In this document: in pieces, positions 51,802 through 60,134 of the stretch
Layout: the number at the start of each line of letters is the position of its first letter
Numbering within the stretch: position 1 is the stretch's first letter
Source: Thioalkalivibrio sp. ALE31
Lineage (GTDB): Bacteria; Pseudomonadota; Gammaproteobacteria; Ectothiorhodospirales; Ectothiorhodospiraceae
Assembly (NCBI RefSeq): GCF_000377405.1
Contig: NZ_KB905028.1
Coordinates: 1-60,134, forward strand
Reading direction: 5' to 3'
DNA length: 60,134 nt
The notes under the pieces: generated by a model
What the model was told of the DNA's origin: nothing
Seen by the model: only the letters and a program-made list of their open reading frames with translations
The model's database searches: none
Program-made: the position numbers and the translations under genes

Positions 51802-53379
51802 CTATTCCCACTCGATGGTGGCGGGAGGCTTGCCGGAGATGTCGTAGGTCACGCGCGAGATGCCGGGGATCTCGTTGATGATCCGGCGCGAGACGTGATC
51901 GAGGAAGTCGTACGGCAGGTGCGCCCAGCGCGCGGTCATGAAGTCGATGGTCTCCACCGCGCGCAGCGCGACCACGTAATCGTAGCGCCGACCGTCGCCC
52001 ATCACCCCGACCGACTTCACCGGCAGGAACACCGCAAACGCCTGCGAGGTCTTGTCGTACAGATCCGCCTTGCGCAGCTCCTCGATGAAGATCGCATCGG
52101 CCCGGCGCAGCAGATCGGCGTATTCCTTTTTCACGGCGCCGAGGATGCGCACGCCCAGACCCGGCCCCGGGAACGGGTGGCGGTAGACCATCTCGGTGGG
52201 CAGGCCCAGCTCCACGCCGATCTTGCGCACCTCGTCCTTGAACAGCTCGCGCAGCGGCTCCACCAGCCCCAGCTTCATGTTCTCCGGCAGGCCGCCCACG
52301 TTGTGGTGCGACTTGATCACATGCGCCTTGCCGGTCTTCGAGTCGGCCGACTCGATCACGTCCGGGTAGATCGTGCCCTGGGCCAGCCATTGCACGTTGT
52401 TCAGCTTCGCGGCCTCCTCGTCGAACACGTCGATGAACAGCCCGCCGATGACCTTGCGCTTGGCCTCCGGATCCTCGACCCCGGCGAGCGCACGCATGAA
52501 GCGGTCCTCGGCATCCACGCGGATCACGTTCACGCCCATGTGGCGGGCGAAGGTCGCCATCACGTGGTCGCCCTCGCCCTCGCGCAGCAGTCCGGTGTCC
52601 ACGAACACGCAGGTCAGCTGGTCGCCGATCGCCTTGTGCAGCAGCGCACCGACCACCGAGGAGTCCACCCCGCCGGACAGGCCCAGCACCACGTGGTCGT
52701 CGCCGACCTGTTCGCGCACCCGCGCGGCCATGTCGTCGATGATGTTGTCGGCGGTCCACAGCGCCTCGCAGCCGCAGATCTCGTGCAGGAAGCGTTCGAT
52801 GATGCGCTGGCCCTGGGTGGTGTGCGTGACCTCGGGATGGAACTGCACGCCGTAGAAGCCGCGCTCCGGGTCGGCCATGCCGGCGATCGGCGCGGAGTCG
52901 GTGGAGGCCATCAGGCGAAAGCCCTCCGGCAGTTCGGTCACGTGGTCGCCATGCGACATCCACACGTCCAGCAGGCCGTAGCCCTCCGGTGTGGTGTGAT
53001 CCTCGATGTCGCGCAAAAGCGGGGTATGACCGCGGGCGCGCACCTGGGCGTAGCCGAACTCGCGACGCTCGGACGGCTCGACCCGGCCGCCCAACTGCGC
53101 GGCCATGGTCTGCATGCCGTAGCAGATCCCCAGCACCGGCACGCCCAGCTCGAACACTGTGTCCTCGGCGCGCGGCGGCTGGTCGATATTTACCGACTCC
53201 GGGCCACCGGACAGGATGATCCCGGTGGGATTGAACGCGCGGATGTCCGCCGCCGGCATGTCCCAGGCGTGTACCTCGGAGTAGACCCCGGCCTCGCGCA
53301 CGCGGCGGGCGATCAGCTGGGTGTACTGGGAGCCGAAGTCCAGCACCAGAATGCGGTGGGCGTGAAGATCCTGGGTCAT
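51802..53379 (-). CDS. guaA: GMP synthase (glutamine-hydrolysing)
   Basis: GuaA converts XMP to GMP using glutamine and ATP. The N-terminal glutamine amidotransferase has [20 protein letters not shown] and [15 protein letters not shown] with the nucleophile Cys, then HPEVTHT with His. The synthetase part has the PP-loop [14 protein letters not shown] and the C-terminal [13 protein letters not shown] and [25 protein letters not shown]. 525 residues, full length. It follows guaB by 64 bases, the classic guaBA operon. Confidence 0.98.
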   Translation of the reverse strand: MTQDLHAHRILVLDFGSQYTQLIARRVREAGVYSEVHAWDMPAADIRAFNPTGIILSGGPESVNIDQPPRAEDTVFELGVPVLGICYGMQTMAAQLGGRVEPSERREFGYAQVRARGHTPLLRDIEDHTTPEGYGLLDVWMSHGDHVTELPEGFRLMASTDSAPIAGMADPERGFYGVQFHPEVTHTTQGQRIIERFLHEICGCEALWTADNIIDDMAARVREQVGDDHVVLGLSGGVDSSVVGALLHKAIGDQLTCVFVDTGLLREGEGDHVMATFARHMGVNVIRVDAEDRFMRALAGVEDPEAKRKVIGGLFIDVFDEEAAKLNNVQWLAQGTIYPDVIESADSKTGKAHVIKSHHNVGGLPENMKLGLVEPLRELFKDEVRKIGVELGLPTEMVYRHPFPGPGLGVRILGAVKKEYADLLRRADAIFIEELRKADLYDKTSQAFAVFLPVKSVGVMGDGRRYDYVVALRAVETIDFMTARWAHLPYDFLDHVSRRIINEIPGISRVTYDISGKPPATIEWE

Positions 53380-53443
53380 GAGGTCATCCGCTATACCGGC
53401 CGGACGGCCGGTGGGGTATCGGGACCGGGCCGTGTCGGGCCGG

Positions 53444-55066
<1,623 letters not shown>

Positions 55067-55097
55067 TCACTCCGGACCCTCCGCCAGGCGAGAACCC

Positions 55098-55871
55098 ATG
55101 CCCGAACGCGCGCCCCCGGCCCGCATCACCCGCCGCTCCGCGCTGGCCCTGCTGCTGGCCCCCGGCCTCGGCCTGGCCACCGCGTCCAGCGCCCAGGCCG
55201 ACTGGTGGCGCTTCGGCCAGGACATGTTCCGCTCGCTGATCACGCGTCCGCCGGAGTTCTCCGGGCTGTCCACCGCGGAGCTGATCGAGGCCGTCCACGA
55301 AGCACTGGTCATCGCGACCCACGCGGCCTCCGAGACCCTCAGCCGGCGCAACGGCTTCTACGGCAATCCCGACGTGCGCATCCCCCTGCCCGAGGTACTC
55401 GCGACCACCCGGCGCTCCCTGGGGCGCCTGGGTATGGCCGCGCCGCTGGACACCCTGGAGGAGCGCATGAACCGCGCGGCCGAGGACGCCGTCTGGCAGG
55501 CACGGGAGCCCTTCATCCGGGCCATCTTCGCCCTCGACCTGAACAATGCACGGGGCATCCTGCTGGGCGACGAGGACGCCGCCACCCGCCATCTGGAGGC
55601 CCACATGCGCCCGCGCCTGACCGATGCCATGCGCCCGGTCGTGGAGAACAGCCTGGACGCCGTGGAGGCCCTGACAACCTATCGCGAACTGGAGGCGCGC
55701 ATGCGCGACATCCCGTTCCTCGCGAACGTGCGTCTGGACCTTGCCGAGCACGTGCTGGAGCACACCATGGACGGCCTGTTCCATGCCATGGCCGAGGAAG
55801 AGGCCCGCCTGCGGGTCGACCCGGTCGGGCGCGGCACCGACGTGTTCCAGCGCGTCTTCAGCCGCCTGTAA
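55098..55871 (+). CDS. Exported DUF4197 protein
   Basis: A 257-residue protein with a signal peptide that contains a twin-arginine-like [25 protein letters not shown]. The mature part follows the DUF4197 pattern: LSTAELIEAVHEALVIATHAASETLSRRNGFYGNPDVRIPLPEVL, a middle of helices (LDTLEERMNRAAEDAV) and FIRAIFALDLNNARGILLGDEDAATRHLEAH, then VLEHTMDGLFHAMAEEEARLRVDPVGRGTDVFQRVF. Function is not known. It lies eleven bases before xseA. The ATG at 55098 is chosen over 55059 because the signal peptide starts there. Confidence 0.9.
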   Translation: MPERAPPARITRRSALALLLAPGLGLATASSAQADWWRFGQDMFRSLITRPPEFSGLSTAELIEAVHEALVIATHAASETLSRRNGFYGNPDVRIPLPEVLATTRRSLGRLGMAAPLDTLEERMNRAAEDAVWQAREPFIRAIFALDLNNARGILLGDEDAATRHLEAHMRPRLTDAMRPVVENSLDAVEALTTYRELEARMRDIPFLANVRLDLAEHVLEHTMDGLFHAMAEEEARLRVDPVGRGTDVFQRVFSRL

Positions 55872-55882
55872 GCGAGGGCCGC

Positions 55883-57292
55883 ATGAGCGATACCCCGGTC
55901 TTTTCCGTCACCCAACTCAACCAGTGCGCCGACGGGCTGCTCCGCGACGGCCTCGGCGTGGTGCGCGTCGAGGGCGAAGTCTCCAACCTGCGCCAGTATG
56001 CCTCGGGCCACCAGTACTTCTCGCTGAAGGACGAGAACGCCTCGGTGAACTGCGTGCTGTTTCGCGGCAAGGCGCGCCAGGCGGCGCGTTTTGCCGACGG
56101 CGACGCGGTCCAGATCCGCGGGCGCGCCGGGATCTACGGCGCCCGTGGCCAGTTCCAGATCATCGTCGAGGCCCTGCAGCCGGCCGGCGAGGGGCGCCTG
56201 CTGGCCGCCTTCCAGCGGCTCAAGGAGAAACTCGCCGCCGAGGGCCTGTTCGACGCCGAGCGCAAGCAGCCGCTGCCCGCCTGGACCCACCGCCTGGGCG
56301 TGATCACCTCCACCCAGGGCGACGTGCGCCACGACATCGAGCGCACCCTGGCGCGGCGCTTCCCGCTGCTGCTGCCGGTCACGCTTTACCCCACCGCCGT
56401 CCAGGGCGCGCAGGCCGCCGGCCAGATCGTCGCGGCGCTGGAACAGGCTGCGGCCGAGGGCCGGGTCGACGTGATTATCCTCGCCCGTGGCGGCGGCTCG
56501 CTGGAGGACCTGCAGGCCTTCAACGAGGAGAGCGTCGCACGCGCGATCGCCGCCTGCCCCATCCCGATCGTCACCGGCGTGGGGCACGAGACCGACACCA
56601 CCATCGCCGACTTCGTCGCCGATCTGCGCGCCTCCACGCCGACCGCCGCGGCGGAGGCCGTCAGCCCGGATGCCGCCACCCTGCGCCACCAGCTGGCGCG
56701 GGCCCGCGAACGCCTCACCGGCCTGCTAGGCCAGCGCATCGCGCGCCACCGGCAGACCCTCACCGCCCTGCACACCCGCCTGGAGCGCCGCCACCCCAGC
56801 CAGCTCCTGGAGCGCAATGCCCAGCGCCTGGACGACCAGCGCGAGCGCCTGAACCGCGCCTGGTCACGCCTCGAGGAACGCGCCCGATCGCGGCTGCAGC
56901 GCGCCCAGTTGCGCCTGGCCGGGGCCTCGCCCGGCAACCGCCTGACTGCCGCGCGCATGCGTCTGGAGCACCTGCGCCAGCGTCTGGCCCGGGTGCGCCC
57001 CGACCACGACATCACCCAGCGGCGGGAGGCCCTGGCGCGGCTCCAGCGGCAACTGGAGTGCGCCACCCGGCAGGCGCTCGCCACCCGCCAGCGCCACCTG
57101 GATGCCACCGCGCGCCAGCTCCGCTCCCTGGACCCGGAGGCGGTACTGGAACGCGGCTACGCGATCCTGCAGACCCCCGAGGGCGAGGTCCTGCGCCGCG
57201 CGGACCAGACCGCCCCCGGCCAGCACCTGCGCGCACGCCTGGCGCGCGGCCGCCTGGACCTCGACGTCACCGCCACCCACACCGACGACTGA
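55883..57292 (+). CDS. xseA: Exodeoxyribonuclease VII large subunit
   Basis: XseA, with several XseB chains, degrades single-stranded DNA to oligonucleotides. Residues 5-100 are an OB-fold (FSVTQLNQCADGLLRDGLGVVRVEGEVSNLRQYASGHQYFSLKDE). The catalytic part has RLGVITSTQGDVRHDIERTLARRFP, ILARGGGSLEDLQAFNEESVARAI and GVGHETDTTIADFVADLRASTPTAAAE. A long Arg/Gln/Leu-rich coiled coil (about 280-405) binds XseB, and the end DPEAVLERGYAIL is conserved. 469 residues, normal. XseB is not in the window. Confidence 0.96.
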   Translation: MSDTPVFSVTQLNQCADGLLRDGLGVVRVEGEVSNLRQYASGHQYFSLKDENASVNCVLFRGKARQAARFADGDAVQIRGRAGIYGARGQFQIIVEALQPAGEGRLLAAFQRLKEKLAAEGLFDAERKQPLPAWTHRLGVITSTQGDVRHDIERTLARRFPLLLPVTLYPTAVQGAQAAGQIVAALEQAAAEGRVDVIILARGGGSLEDLQAFNEESVARAIAACPIPIVTGVGHETDTTIADFVADLRASTPTAAAEAVSPDAATLRHQLARARERLTGLLGQRIARHRQTLTALHTRLERRHPSQLLERNAQRLDDQRERLNRAWSRLEERARSRLQRAQLRLAGASPGNRLTAARMRLEHLRQRLARVRPDHDITQRREALARLQRQLECATRQALATRQRHLDATARQLRSLDPEAVLERGYAILQTPEGEVLRRADQTAPGQHLRARLARGRLDLDVTATHTDD

Positions 57293-57419
57293 GGCGCGCG
57301 GCCTCCGCCTTTAAGGAGACGCTGAGCCCGTAGCAGGGAGCCGTGCGGCGCGGGGTCATCCCGGGCCGCAGCGCGGCGCAGAGCCGGGATGGCGATCGGC
57401 TCGGCACACGCAATACACC

Positions 57420-57496
57420 GTGGGAGCGTGCTTGCACGCGAAGCCCCTGCCAGAGTCGGACGCGGGCAGGGGCTTCGCGTGCAAGCACGCTCCCAC
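57420..57496. repeat. REP-like palindromic element C with perfect 31-base arms
   Basis: The left arm (57420-57450, starting GTGGGAGCGTGCTTGCACGC) and its exact inverse (57466-57496) flank a 15-base spacer. It lies in the 267-base gap between convergent xseA and proB, where no gene is seen. Ends are shared with elements at 6932-7007 and 21141-21217. Confidence 0.85.
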
Positions 57497-57559
57497 AGGG
57501 GGTGCATGGAGCCCCGCCGAGGGCGGCTGGGTACGAACGCGTACGCGCCCGCAGGCGAA

Positions 57560-60128
<2,569 letters not shown>

Positions 60129-60134
60129 GCCGGC

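Noticed and set aside
57310-57330. GGAGACGCTGA after xseA, resembling a third MITE end
   Set aside because: Only 11 bases agree and there is no partner end, so chance cannot be excluded.

Overview
The window is about 60 kb of GC-rich DNA with short intergenic gaps and a gammaproteobacterial gene complement: 6S RNA next to the formyltetrahydrofolate cyclo-ligase gene, guaBA, proB-obgE, xseA, lolA-ftsK-rarA. Nitrate assimilation genes, a DsrE-type sulfur protein and a BCCT-type betaine carrier point towards a halophilic or haloalkaliphilic Ectothiorhodospiraceae relative such as Thioalkalivibrio. That placement is an inference from gene content, since no rRNA or marker comparison was possible.

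Layout. 1-460: tail of an IS256-type transposase. 463-3642 (minus): dapB, an MFS permease, aroC. 3793-6924 (plus): a periplasmic HbpS/GlcG-like protein, a rhodanese, 6S RNA, fau, an EVE-domain protein and a GST. 7046-8657 (minus): a higBA toxin-antitoxin pair with a visible operator-promoter, a cupin and a DUF6064 membrane protein. 8760-22571 (minus): a compact nitrate assimilation operon, nrtA-nrtB-nrtD-nirB-nirD-nasA-cysG-hemD, followed by a Tat-exported aldo/keto reductase and preceded by the NIT-ANTAR regulator gene nasR. The nrtA upstream region shows two NtrC-like sites, a sigma-54 promoter, an ANTAR-type hairpin and an intrinsic terminator in the leader; nasR has its own sigma-54 promoter. 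22699-29758: dsrE, a small membrane protein, a yybP-ykoY manganese riboswitch before an UPF0016 transporter, TVP38, rarA, lolA and ftsK.

29819-42435 is the most unusual stretch: a DUF429 protein overlapped with a SlyD-like FKBP/methyltransferase fusion; a GluR0-like ligand-gated potassium channel in one operon with two PII-like proteins; a BCCT carrier; a PEBP protein; a beta-CASP RNA nuclease, a Na/Pi carrier and an Rnl3-type RNA ligase facing its PIN-domain partner; an HDOD protein; and a BLUF photoreceptor with a C-terminal membrane anchor. 42473-51449 (minus) is a four-gene phosphorelay: a GAF/PAS histidine kinase, a histidine kinase with an N-terminal ligand-binding domain and no signal peptide, a single-domain response regulator and an Hpt-REC-REC-GGDEF output protein. 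51802-59760 holds guaBA, a DUF4197 protein, xseA, proB and obgE.

Repeats. Two copies (51497-51780 and 59827-60128) of a roughly 290-bp element with 31-bp terminal inverted repeats look like a MITE. Several REP-like palindromes sharing the end GTGGGAGCG, or related in form, lie at gene ends. No CRISPR array, rRNA or tRNA gene was seen.
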